Part shown: positions 9,001 to 19,500 of the stretch, in pieces | Numbering within the stretch: position 1 is the first letter of the stretch | Layout: each line of letters starts with the position of its first letter | Assembly: GCA_017533005.1 (NCBI GenBank) | Contig: JAFXIQ010000021.1 | Location: forward strand, 1 to 39,012 | From: Clostridia bacterium | Lineage (GTDB): Bacteria > Bacillota > Clostridia > Christensenellales > DTU072 | Reading direction: 5' to 3' | Length of the DNA: 39,012 bases | The notes under the pieces: model-generated | Told to the model about the DNA's origin: nothing | The model's database searches: none | What the model saw: the letters and a program-made list of their open reading frames with translations, nothing else | Translations under genes and position numbers: made by a program

Positions 9001-10499
9001 GTTGCCGTATACGTATAAACACCTTTATCCGTAGGACGGGTAGATGAATTATAACTAGCTCCGTTCGTAGTGCCGGTATAGCTATGCGTAATTTTATAAG
9101 TTTCTCCACTTACCGCGGTACGCGTAGGAAGCTTGATTCCAGGACCAAATGCCGTTTCCGTTACTGAAGTAACTTTGTTGTTCGCATCAAAAGTTAGCAC
9201 TTGTGTGTATGGATACTTTATCGTATTGATTAAATCCGTGACTGCTTCTTCTAGCTGTATTTTACAAAATACCGCAACGTAATAATGCGGAGTTTGCGAT
9301 CCGTTAGTATCGTACAACTCGTGCGATTCTATAGTGATTTTCTTTCTCTTTGCATCGCCACCATTAGAATCGAAATAGTCCTTAGCAAGCGTAGATTTCA
9401 CTTGCCAACCTGCAAAATAGTAGCCTTGATAATTGTTAGCTTTAGTAAGAACGGTGGGCATTGCTTCTAGCGTTAAACTGCTACCGAACTCTAACTTCGT
9501 AGCACTATTTTTACCATTAGTCAAAGTTCCATACGTTATACCATTATCCGTACCGACGTTTGGAGTGCTTGTAGGATATGAAACATTGCCGTTTTCATCC
9601 ATTAAGCCAACGCCTGTTTTGATGTAAGGAGCAGCATAAGTGAACGTAAAGGACCCATTGCTGGGCGGTGTAACCGTAGTTGTATTACCCGGTTTACTAT
9701 TGTTAGCAACACCACCGTCACCACCACCACCAACTATTGTCGCATAAAAGCCTATTCTAATTAGCGTAAAATTAGTCGTACCATCGATGTTAACATTTAT
9801 CGTGTAACTGCCACCACTTGAAACAGCAGCAGAACCAGATTTAAGAACGTTCATGCCAGCGAAAGAAGTATTGCTTGCAGACCCCGTCTTAGTACCATTT
9901 CCGACTAGAACAAAAGCATCGCAATCAACCGAGCCACGTTGTCCTATTACCCAGCTAGGAGCAGTACCTGTAACCGTTACTTTTGTTAACAAGTAATTGT
10001 TTCTCGCAGCGATTACGTTTGACCCTGTTCCTGGTATTTCTAGGTCTACCCAAATGAGTGAGTATCCTGTATTGTTAGCGCCTGCTTTATTGTTCCATCC
10101 GTTGCCTGCTTCTCCTGTAACGGTAACGGCACCTGAAGAAGAACTATAGGTTGTTTTTGTTCCATGACAACCTACGTAATAACTACTTACGGACCCTGTC
10201 AAGGCCGTTATTGTTCCATTTTTACCTGTTTTAACACCCGTAATACCGGTAGACGTATTGTAACTAGGAGTACCAGGGGTGGTCCATGCGGAGGCTTTTA
10301 TTGTAGATACGTAGTTGTACTCAGAAATAGTGGCACTCTCTATGCCGAGTTCGTTCATCGCATCATTTACAATGGGATTAAGGTCGCTGGAAAATACCGT
10401 AAATAGCACCATGCTCGCGACTATTACAATCGCAAACAGCAATAAGTGCTTCCATAAATTGAAATTCAATTTCTTTTCGTTCTTTTGTCTTTCCATCAT
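3051..10499 (-). CDS. Giant exported YDG/MBG-type repeat protein, N-terminal 2482 residues
   Basis: The start at 10499 (ATG ATG; the second at 10496 is equally possible) follows AGGAGGT at 10506-10512. Residues about 15-38 form a signal or membrane segment after a Lys-rich N-terminus. A unique region of about 220 residues leads to a Gly-rich linker (VGGGGDGG, about 256-262) and an InlB-B-repeat-like unit (YYFAGWQV...YYVAVF). From about 540 to 1320 there are tandem units with YTG...I.P...L..G.DY.V.Y.....GNYTG, the YDG/MBG style of bacterial Ig-like fold. From about 1610 to the end there are MBG units with (E/D)NYxxS and AGTY/VGVY motifs. No catalytic domain is recognised, so an extracellular structural or adhesive role is inference. 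It ends at TAG (3051-3053) with no anchor, and the anchor lies in the continuing frame downstream. It is the second gene of an operon, 32 bp after the 3068-aa gene. Confidence 0.85.
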   Translation of the reverse strand: MMERQKNEKKLNFNLWKHLLLFAIVIVASMVLFTVFSSDLNPIVNDAMNELGIESATISEYNYVSTIKASAWTTPGTPSYNTSTGITGVKTGKNGTITALTGSVSSYYVGCHGTKTTYSSSSGAVTVTGEAGNGWNNKAGANNTGYSLIWVDLEIPGTGSNVIAARNNYLLTKVTVTGTAPSWVIGQRGSVDCDAFVLVGNGTKTGSASNTSFAGMNVLKSGSAAVSSGGSYTINVNIDGTTNFTLIRIGFYATIVGGGGDGGVANNSKPGNTTTVTPPSNGSFTFTYAAPYIKTGVGLMDENGNVSYPTSTPNVGTDNGITYGTLTNGKNSATKLEFGSSLTLEAMPTVLTKANNYQGYYFAGWQVKSTLAKDYFDSNGGDAKRKKITIESHELYDTNGSQTPHYYVAVFCKIQLEEAVTDLINTIKYPYTQVLTFDANNKVTSVTETAFGPGIKLPTRTAVSGETYKITHSYTGTTNGASYNSSTRPTDKGVYTYTATIQSNTVAGYTVVLGSAEINFEIEGKIITGTNHKIISFDVEDGSPSSWTYTGYEQKPVPKKLYAYIGNNASSATQPNFVLNQGTDYGVENGNITYANNVVAGVNTARYNVKPMNNFTGADGTSQDTITGFFTINKANIAQVVQTADLADQIFEIYKTTYTGEAITPDVIYVTAELDGKKQIFLAGAEAGGSSSKYFSLREMYGYTGDKYAEGTITGTGQEGTFGGYFSLKKDGDAVIYNNNVNVGTASFTIIANSHNFTGEKTITFDIRKRDLSSGTITSERYYEELTYTGVALTPDPDYIIVRDTNVRLWRLIGSQYGWTTEQAVYYILVNNQVKSDYDTQEELQPVIDSIVKVKNNDVIMGFVAGYFYYNQAANGQGNTYTEYGNNVNVTDSATIKVVATQDGNNFSGNTTILFTINPKPFGEDVVVGNIANQIYTSELITPSVTVKDNNFGEGNTTRTMVLNTDYEVTYGGEDTNVNVTKNAVVTITGKGNYTGEIIKYFYITARSIEDQNISAYRLETEEEYTGSQIKPEPDTIKINFNGKDMVLEKMKDYTDTFASYGTNTNVAYRNEGGVLVVDRVNNINYVEIEMAGVQNAGAGANFYGTIKVYFTIVPKVLDTDRFEAYADWTTYNEQIVTYNGSKKNGDILPIYTLNDYGGATDGNGYLKTRTVYIRDKVRKVNLTYQGEYQGNADYYLVSWGENINAGASAGVVTFAGQGNYCGQIDVHFAIKELDIEKESDANVVITLVGNTFSYTGAKITPGINSVKVRGNELIENKDYEVSYGDEGTVLNYNVLAGGTVTITGKGNYKGERVKTFAITPIEQMVELLDPMECEENENKLLVETIATRSSSYTYVADYEINSTLYQTITVIARTTANFPEEIEEYPGEPRRVKIVADMIMNVPAGAQEWGIQTITYNIWKEGRYAYTKAVITYKGAGIITIYAEQHDSELAKDPMTDVVMKRLDGNVFVGEGSTIETYYYNIGNYKNYERKDTDKEYAIYLKHEDSAPGLANASYVYGMNDVILAPALESLKRNSGVVMNITSSNTDVIKIAMGTNAQTRSVQIRNVGTSDIELSHGGYVNPNNVSEAYMAFKEKVTFTVGKRTMIISFEEVFIEYGDTEPNIVYTYTAVKGENETSVKEDDPSTIIKYGISNDYDSKTMKVVGQYEVGVYLNEDSYAEGENFNNYDIQFEPGKLNVVKKVIEIYVTSTDTENQIIKEYGEVNPVDYKIFSKTEFPYGESFATLENEDDYETPYVDYVNGGFNELTTAGTYAVPMKMGNAKNYEFICEEVAFIINPCEVTIELEVVTANYTGNRVEAAPAVVKGIDGGATPMGTVSYRYLHKSEGNWSVYAPLSAGEHLVEVTFTPDENETNYKRTKTDFLSVAKIIINKVAPKITMGFVQAEFTGYGIDVSSIVAIADAIEGGDTPIERYAYSYRFSPSEGENASDADIDDSDMSYDAPKNKGFYDIEVTYYADENDNYTNCTVVLRRRLEIRAGIVDISISAYSVEFNGEQITFPVGNVTVTDRKNGSTPAGTIEIQYFGKNGQPVDELGNPVDENGNLLPAPKDAGKYMIRVIFTPDSEDYSQTIKDFVDAIEIRKYNLVNNMRIVFDSSDVGNKRRRVYDGQNHAFDLSTEIVVTGINNTPSLILNNSLSPQGVVSVKYVNALGEDSSVRNAGTYNVVLTYEPGANDNYYASGSKVYNGAMDISKATVRFPNTIPTREAEFNGMSISLTVSKEGVSAEDIPQGRLVYSYSITGEENYTSTAPSNVGVYSVFVRYEPTDNDNYQASEKTYEQVIKITARKPNIEIGTMVFDFGYEVTAKDIVYTIRGASADSKGPITEYEGVSTIEVEFIYSINGVMVYSKKAPTASGTYGVKVSFKPCAIEKNYAATSATSSGCLTIKNVAPELALDVKTVYYNGARVAANTAYISNAGNAEIKGRITYEYCLAGTYSWQGYAPNEVGVYDVRVSYKNTGADSFSDV

Positions 10500-10531
10500 A
10501 CTATTACCTCCTGTGCCGTTAGGGGTCTATT

Positions 10532-13500
10532 TTAATTTGAAAACGCCATACCTACGAATTGCTCTCCTAGGTCTTGGCCGTTTACGTATACCTTTGCAGT
10601 TGTTACAAAGGCTATTTCTTGACTTGTTTGGACTTTCAACGAGCCAACTACAAGTCCTGCCATTACTGTTGCGCCAGACGCGTATACGTCTTCTTGAATA
10701 GTGTTAACGCTCATGTTCTGTAGCGCGGTGTCGCTAAGTTCAATTCTACCTACGATACCACCGACTTCAACCACTTGCGCACGAACGTCCATTGATAAGG
10801 AAGTTGTAACGCCTATAATATTTCCGCCTACGTCGCTAGCAACTACTGCGCCAGCCGTTACGCGTCCCTTACCGTTCGTTCTTACGTAAATATCGCCTTC
10901 TACGATAACCGAGTTGATTGTCGCACCACTTAAGTTAGTCTTTGCTACAGCACCGAAGTTTACGTCTTCGTTCTTTGCGTTAACTTTTGATGCCGTATAA
11001 GTTCCGTTTTCGCTAACAATAAGTTCGCTGTTAGGAATATCGTCTGCGCTAGCATAAACCTTGTAAGAAACGTTGAGCGTGACGTGTCTAATCGTTCCTT
11101 GGTTCTTATCAAACAAGGAATCGTTAAGTCCGGAAATAGCGTGTCTGACGCCTTCGAAGGTACCATTTAAGTCACCAGTGAAGACTGCGCCGTTACCGAT
11201 AGGCGAATAGTCATAGGTATAGCCGTCTTTTGCATCGAGCACTCCGTCGTCGTTCAAGTCGCCGATTACGATATCGTCAACGAGAACGAAGCTCGCGTAC
11301 ATATAACTACCTATCATCATAAGTTCATTGTAGCTCTCGATTTGGAAGGGATTGCCGTCCGTTCCTTCGCCTGCTTTGAAGGGATAAATTCCTACGATTA
11401 GCGAGCTAATCTTGTTGCCTGCAATGGTGAAGTCGCTATTTGCACCTACCAACGTTTCGTAAGTGTAGTTTGCGGTATCCGTTACGACGGCTTCTCCAAT
11501 AGCGCCAACGGCTGAATTGGTTACGTTTCCGTTAGCGTAAGCATTGCCACTTACACCATAAACGCGAGAAACGCTACCCGACTTAACAGCGCCGACTACC
11601 GAGCCAATACCACCTTTTCCTACGTAATCGGCGGTTAGCGGTGATAAAGCAACGGCTTCATCAATAGCAACGCCGGTTGTACCTTGAATTTGACCAATTG
11701 CACCACCAACTACTGCGTGTCTATTAGAAACAACGTTGACGCCAACCGATGCTACGATTGCACGCAACTCGTTACATTCGCTTGCAATACCGATAACGCC
11801 ACCAACGTAAGCTTCTCTCGTTGCATAGACGTTGATTTCGCCCGTAACCAAAACGTTTATAGCTCTAGCACCGTCTCTCAACGAGCCAACTGCACCACCA
11901 ACGTAAATGATTTCCGTATCGCGATAAGTAAGGTTGATATTTAATAATTTAACGTTCTTAATAGTTCCACCGACAACTCCGAATAATCCACCGTACATAG
12001 CACCCGAAATCGTTGATTCTAGTCCTGTTATTCTATAGTTGCCACCATCATAAACGCCAACAAAGGGTATCTCTGATGCATAAACTTGGGAACCTGAAAC
12101 GCTAATATCTTGTGTTTGTTTGAAGTGCGCCCATGGGAACTCTTCAATATATTTTAGTTTGTTTCCGTCATCAATTATGAACGGTGAATCAGAGGTTCCT
12201 AGACCATCGATTCCTTGACCTTCTTTTACGTCCATAATTCTTACCTTAACAAGGTCGGAAACGCTCTCTTCTCTATCTATAGTTCTAATAATATAGACTT
12301 CTACCATTTCTATAAATTCTTGAATGGTTGAGCCTACTGCATTCAAAGGATTGTCGGAATATGACGCTTCATTACCGATAGCTTGTTCCGTCACAATATC
12401 ACTATTGAAGAACAAGTTGCTAATTGCAAAGTAGTTGCTTTGAATAGGTGCTTGGACGTCTTCTATCGTTGTTATGAAACCGACCATTGCACCAACGTAG
12501 GCAAACTTCGTGCCGATTTCTGCAGTAGAAGAATATGCGTTACTATCGATTATGGTTATCGTTCCAGTTGCATAGACGAGTTCCATCATTGAGTTGGTAA
12601 ACTCACCGACAACTCCACCGATATTACCAGAAACTTCTTTTGCGCTAATCTTGACGTCGGTATAGCATTCCCATAGTAGCGTGCTCTCCGAAACAGCTAC
12701 CAATCCACCATAGCTGACGTAATCACCGGTTAAGACAACGTCGCCTATTGCATAGCTATTCTTAACAGCCGAGCCTTTATCATTAGCTATTAAGTGTGCT
12801 ACTTTTACCTTATCTTCAGCCTTGGTTGCATTTGACGTTATTTCTATATTGAACTTAACGCCTGTGTTTATGATAAGTGCTTGTTCGGTATTAGCAAACA
12901 ATGCAAAATCGCTCGTTCTAACGAATATTCCACCGTAATCAATAACGTAACCGTTTCCGTCATACGTACCACGGAAAGTATTATCCATTTCTGCCGTTAC
13001 GGTTGCGCCCATAGGTTTATAGTTTCTAGTGAGCGTAATATCGTTATTTTGTTTGAAGTAAGCCTTCTTTCTATTCGCACCTAGATATGCTAGCGTGTCG
13101 TTTGTTGCGTATTCGGGCTTGTCTTCCATATAAATATCGATGTACGCGAAGTCTTCTTCACTCTTAACAAGGTGCGGATCTATGTCGCTACCGTTGCCTG
13201 TGAAGTAAACTATAATGAATTCGCTTGTAGCGTTAGAAATAATATAGTTATCGTCGTTACCTGCGATTTCAACGAGTACAGAGTATTGACCTAACGTCAA
13301 AGGTAGTCCGTCTAGTGCGCCTTGGCTGTCACTATAAGTAACGTCTAGTGCGATATCTTTGCCAAGCTCACCGAATATATCGGTAAATTCACTATCTACA
13401 GGTTGAACGCCAATATTTATAATGGTACCGTTTTGTAGATATTGTTTGCTATTAGAATATGCTACTTCTAACTCCTTATAGAAATTAGCTTTGCATAATA

Positions 13501-16500
13501 AATCTCTACCATCTACAATGAATTCTTGGCTTACTTTTGCATCGACTTTTTCGTCTATACCAAACGTCATGCCTGTGTTATCGCTATCAAGTTCGCCGTT
13601 CTTGTAGAAGTACAAGCTCTTTACGTAGTAGCTTGCGTTAGGCGTAACACCTACTCTAACTTGGTCACCACGCTTATACGTTTGTCCAGCGCCGTCAACT
13701 ACTGCAAAATCGTTACGTGCGATATCTCCAACGTAGGTCTCAAACGTTACTGAGTAATCACCGGTATCGATAGGAATATATTGATCCCTAGTCGTTTCCG
13801 CACCAGACATACTTACGTAAGAGAAGCGATAAATGTAATCGCAACCACCTTTAACGCCATTGTCGCTCAAAGTGTAGCTCATTGTGTAAGCAGTATCTGC
13901 CGAAATTGTGTTCCATTCACCGAAGCTAGCACCATTATCTTCACTTATTGCGTAACGCAAAGAGTAAATTGAATAATTATAAAATTCGTGTGCCGTCAAA
14001 GCGAAGTTGACTTGTACGTCTGAAATGTACCAATTTGAATAGATACTTGTATTAGGAAGTTTGGTTCCTGCTAGTTGCAAGCTGAATTCCGGCATAATCT
14101 TATCGATATTTGCCGTAAAAGCATCGGAAACAGCTTCTACGCCGGCACCATTTACATACTTAAACTTATAAAGTCTAGCAACGTAATCGTTCGCGGAAAC
14201 CACGACCGAGCCGTTCATTCCATTAGCGATTTCTACGAATTCCGTCCATTCTCCACTGTAATCTAGCGTTCCGTTTACCATAGTTCCTTCTACGTAGCTA
14301 TAATAAACGTTGCTGATTCCACTGAATCCTACGCTATCTACTTTGGGGAGTAGCGTTATGTTATCGTTTGTATATCCACCGTTAAATTCTTCACCGTTTG
14401 CCGTTGCATAAATGCTTGGTGCGATTTCATCTTTATCAATATTCAAAACAATACCCGTTGAATATGCCGTTACAAATCCACCAAAGCCGTCGGCTTTTGC
14501 AGTAACCAATTTAACGAAGTAATTGTTGTTTGCGCTAACCGTTATAGCTACGTTATATTGCGAAGTGCCTTCTTGAGCTTGTGCTAGTTCAATCCATTCG
14601 CTTACGCTATCAACGTCGTCGCCAGTACCATAATAAATCGTGCCCTTGCTTGCACCTGCGGTAACGTTCGCCATCAAAACGATGTCGCCTGTTATCCATT
14701 CTCCGGTATAAGTTTCTCCACCATAAACAGCAGAAATCGTAACAGCATGATTAAGGTTATCTTTATTGACTTTGTATGCGCCCTCTTGCATTACGTAGTA
14801 TCCTGCACCCGTAGCAACACGGAAGATATACGTGTACATTTGGTCGCGAGTAGCATCCATCGTATAGTTATTGCCATCAACAACGATAGCTTGTGTTTCG
14901 CCACCGATTGTTATAGCTTTTTGCCAAGTAGCACCACCGTCTACGCTGAATTCTAATCCACCGCCACTAGCTCCGAACTTATCACTACCATTTGCAGTAT
15001 CAAAAGCGATACTTGCAGTAAATACCATCTTTTCGTTGGCATTTAGCCATAAACCATCAGAATATTGAGAAGAAGTTTCTCCACTAATCGCACCAACTTG
15101 AACGTCAAAACTCGAAATAGAGAAATTCGTTGTTTGGTCAACTAGCGGTCTGAAGATTCTAGCAAATCTATTGTTCGCATTATCTGTAAAGGTGAAATAG
15201 TATTTCGAACTATCCTTAAATATAGCGTAGTTCGAGTAGTTTTGTGAGAATAGCTCTTGGCTCTCGCCTGTTACGCTTCCAGCTAAAATATCTGCGTCTT
15301 CAACGTCAATATCGTATTTAACAAGACTTATGCTCTCTTGTTTGATTCCCGATGAACTATCGGTCATAACAAAGCTCCACATACCGTCTTTATACGTCCA
15401 ATTATTTATGAAGTCGTATGAAACATTATCTACAACGTAGTGTTCGTTCATTAAAACAGGTGCCGTGCCGTCGATACGAACGTTACGCGCTATTGCCGAT
15501 TGATTGTCATTTTCTTCTTGAGTTATGTATGCGTACTTACCTGAACCCGTCATTAAACGGAAATAGTAAGACGTTTCTTGTTCATCTCTAATGTACGTTC
15601 TTGTTGCTAGCTTCTTACCAACGTCGTCAACATCTTCGGGTAGATACGTTTCCGTTAGATTTGTCCAAGTAACATTATTCTTACTGTATTGCAACGCACA
15701 ACCTGATGCCGTTAGTGCAATAGTAAATTCGAATCTTATCCAAGGCTCTTGGTAATCGGTATTTACCCAATTTGTGAAGTCGTATTCGGGATATTCGCCT
15801 ACTGCAGGAATGCTGATATCTTCAGGATTACCACCACCAATATATGCAACGAGCGTTAATTCCGGCGTTACTTTGTCAACTTTTTCCACAAACTCGTACG
15901 TTCCGACGTTACCTGCCGTATCCGTTGCAGTTATAGTATAAGTCGTGCATTTATCGATAACTAAAGAGTATTGATTGGGTTGACCGTCGACTTTTAGTAC
16001 TTCACCACCGTTATCAGACGTAACGCTCACAAGTTGCGAGCCTTCTACGTCGTCAATAACGTTAAATTTGACTTGTAGGTCTTCGTTCATCCAAACGTTT
16101 GCATTATATCCGTCAGGATAAAGAACGGTATTGAAAGAAGGTGCTATTACGTCGATTTTTACGAAACCGAACGCAACTACTTCTGCTTCACCAGCTCTGT
16201 TCTCTGCTTTCAAAAAGTATTTTTGATTTACGTTCTTGTCTGCAGAAACAACAAGACTCGTCTTTATTTGTTGAAGAAGTGTTTCTTCGTCATATCCGTC
16301 TTCAGCATCAATGAAAGCGCCTACTCCGTCAAAGAAAGTGTATGTCTTTCCCTCGTCAATCGAGTAAGACAAACGAATACCACTCGGGCCACAAGTTACT
16401 ATCGGGATAATGACAGCATCTGTATTTATCCAAGTTCCGGCAACGTAACTATCAGCATCATATGCGATTTCTACGTCTTGAGAGTCGATATTTGCGATAA

Positions 16501-19500
16501 GTTCGGTATCCATAACGTTACCTGCATTATCTGTAACGAGAATTTGATATCTCTTGTTGTCGGAAATCTTAATCGTATAAGTGCCGTCTCCTATAAATTC
16601 TACGATTGCACCGTTGTTACATTCTACTTTTGCTACGCCACTAGCCGTAGGTACGTTCTTATAAGAAGCAACTACGCTTCCGTTCGAATCGGAAACTTTG
16701 AACGTGAACGTAGAGAGTCCTTTTGTCCAACCGTTTGCGTTCATTTGTGGCGAACCGATTCTTTCGATAGAAGGAGCGGTTTTGTCAATATTAACTTCTA
16801 CGAATCCCTTTTGGGTTTCGCTAATCATATAGTTACTTACCACGGAAACACCGTTGGTTACACGGAAATAGATATTTCCGCTATGTTCGGCAGAAATTTC
16901 AAACGATACGTTCGCATTTTGAACTACACTAGCGTCTTCTCCATAGTTCTTACCGAGAACGTCGGCTATATCAACGTATTTTGATCCATCGAAAGATACC
17001 GAAACAACCGCACCACTGCCACCGTAAGTAATAGTTGCATTGATGTTTACTTCTTCCTTAGTCCAACTTCCATCGTAAGTTGTTGCTATGCTTGAAATAA
17101 CGGGAGTGGTACCATCAATCTTACATACTGCAGCATCGTCTTTTGAAACAGCGACTCTACTATAGTCAACGCCACCTAAAGTAACGTTTTCGCCACCAGC
17201 GTGAGTTGCCATAAAGCGATACTTGTTAACCGAGCTAACTGCGAGTCCGTTGTTAGGAGCTTCGAAAGTAATCTTGCAACCTAAACTTGAGCCAATCGTG
17301 CCGTTTATCTTCGTCCAAGTTACACCGTCCGTTGAGTAATAGTAAGCATCTACACCATTACCTGCAATACCTACTGCCGTCAAGGTGAAACGGAAAGCTT
17401 TTGCCCAACCGGTACTTGAATCATATCCGTTACGCAAACCGAAATTGCTGTCCATAGCTACTTCGATAACGCCGGGAGTGATAACTAATGCTATTTCACG
17501 GTTTTTAATTTCAACGTCGTTACCACCGAAAGCAACTTTTACCGCGTAATTAGCTTTGTGCGAACCGATACTGCTCGGAGCAGAGCTTAAGGCTTCGCCA
17601 GCACCGTTCAAATAATATTTAACCGTGGTCGTTGAGAGTAAATATTCACTCGTTTGCAAATCGAAGGTCGGTGAAACGGGAACAGAACCACCCGTGTAAG
17701 CTCTATTCAAAACGCCTTCATCGTTCGTAGTCGTATCTTTAACGAAAACTGCTTGGAACGTAGCTTTCGTGTAAACGTTCATAAATTCGTTGTATGCCGT
17801 TAAATCTTCTGCACTCGGCGAATTATTCGTTAAAACTCTAATAAAGCTAGCGTAAAGTTCGGTTTCTGTACTGCTAGGAATGAGATAGTAATCGTAATCT
17901 TTGTCTAGCGTTACGTACCTGTACGTAAAGTTCAATGCACTACCTGCTTTGTAACCTAAACGCCAACCTACGTAGAAGTAGCTTCCGTCTTCATCGGCAA
18001 TACTTGCACGTAGAGAAATCTTGATAACGCCGTTAGTAACGTCTTCTCCGTTAGTATTGTTAGCTACGCTACCATCGATAGTCGTTGCAATCGTCTTGGT
18101 TATCGTAACTTTGCGGTCGATGCCGTCTACGTTAACTGAACTATCTTGGAACAAATCTTCAACTTCTACTACAACGTCATTGTTAATGATAACCTTGTAT
18201 TCTTCGCTATTGTTAGGATTGTTTTCATCAGCGTTAATAGCTTCATCCGTTTCGAAATTAAACGTATCGTTAGGAACGAACTTAGCAACGTAATTGTACG
18301 TGCCGATTTCTAGCATCTTTGCTAGTTCGGTATCAGCAACAGCATTACCATCTGCGTCGCAAAGTACGATTTTTCCGGGGATATTATCAATTCCAACCGC
18401 TCTAGCTACGTAAGATATATTTAATGCAGAAAGTTTGCTACCAAAACCTATAACGTATACTGGAGCGCCTTGTTCGTTATAGTCGGTCGCATTTATGGTG
18501 AGTTGCGTGCGCGCCTTGTAAATTGTAAATTCCGTTTCAAATATACCAGCTACACTACCAACCGAATCGTCTTCATTACGGTGGAAAACTGTAAATCTAT
18601 AAGAATATTCGCCTGCTAAACGCGGACGAAGCATAGGCGTTTCTAATCCGGGGATAGAACCCGAAGAAGCAACGAATAGTCCGGCGTCAGGGTCGTATGG
18701 CGAACCTGAATATTCGTGATAATAATAGAAGCCCGCCGTTATACCAGTACCTGCAGTTCTAACGACTTGACCTACTTCTGCACCCGTGTAGAAGAATCCG
18801 CTTACGTTAGCGTTTTCTACGAAAAGCGCTTGGAAATCGCCAGTTATATCGAAATCTACGTCCTTAGGAACGTCGTAAGGTTTGGGAAGAACGTAGTTGT
18901 TCGTCTTGTTAGTAGCTTCGTTAACAACGAAACCATTGAAGAAGTATCCGTTAGCATAAACGGCTTCGAGTTCAAGTTCATCGTTAAAGCCTAAAACATA
19001 GCTTGCACTTGCTCCACTCTCAATCGTTTCGTTTGCAGTCTTGTTAAGAATGCTACCACCCTCACCAACTGAAACGTTAACTTCTACGCTGTCAAACTCG
19101 AATACAACTTTGATTTCCGTAAACTTACATTCCAAAGAAACCGTTGCAGTAGTTCCACTCGTTGATTGAGCAACTGCCGTCGCAGTATGAGAAGCACTAT
19201 AAGTAATGCTGATTTGGTCGCTTGCCGTAGTAAGTTCCGTTAAATCACAAATTTCGTAATCAGTGAATTCTCCGCGAACGTTAGACATATCGCTCGTTGC
19301 ATTCAACGCGCCACCAACCGATACCGTTGCCGAAGATTTAATATTAGCAGTTCCACTAACCGTGGTAAAAGTATTAACACCACTAACAAGAATTTTTGCC
19401 TTCATTCTGCCGTTTGCGATTGCAGATAAAATAGCAGTATTCTCAATCGTGATTAGAGCAGTCTTGCTCTCGTTAACGGTAGCAACACGGTTTTGACCGC

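Noticed and set aside
16223..16984. Plus-strand open frame of 253 codons inside the 3068-aa gene
   Set aside because: It is the antisense shadow of the repeat gene: Cys/Tyr/Ile-rich, no domain, no SD. Similar antisense frames throughout 1300-19700 were discarded for the same reason.
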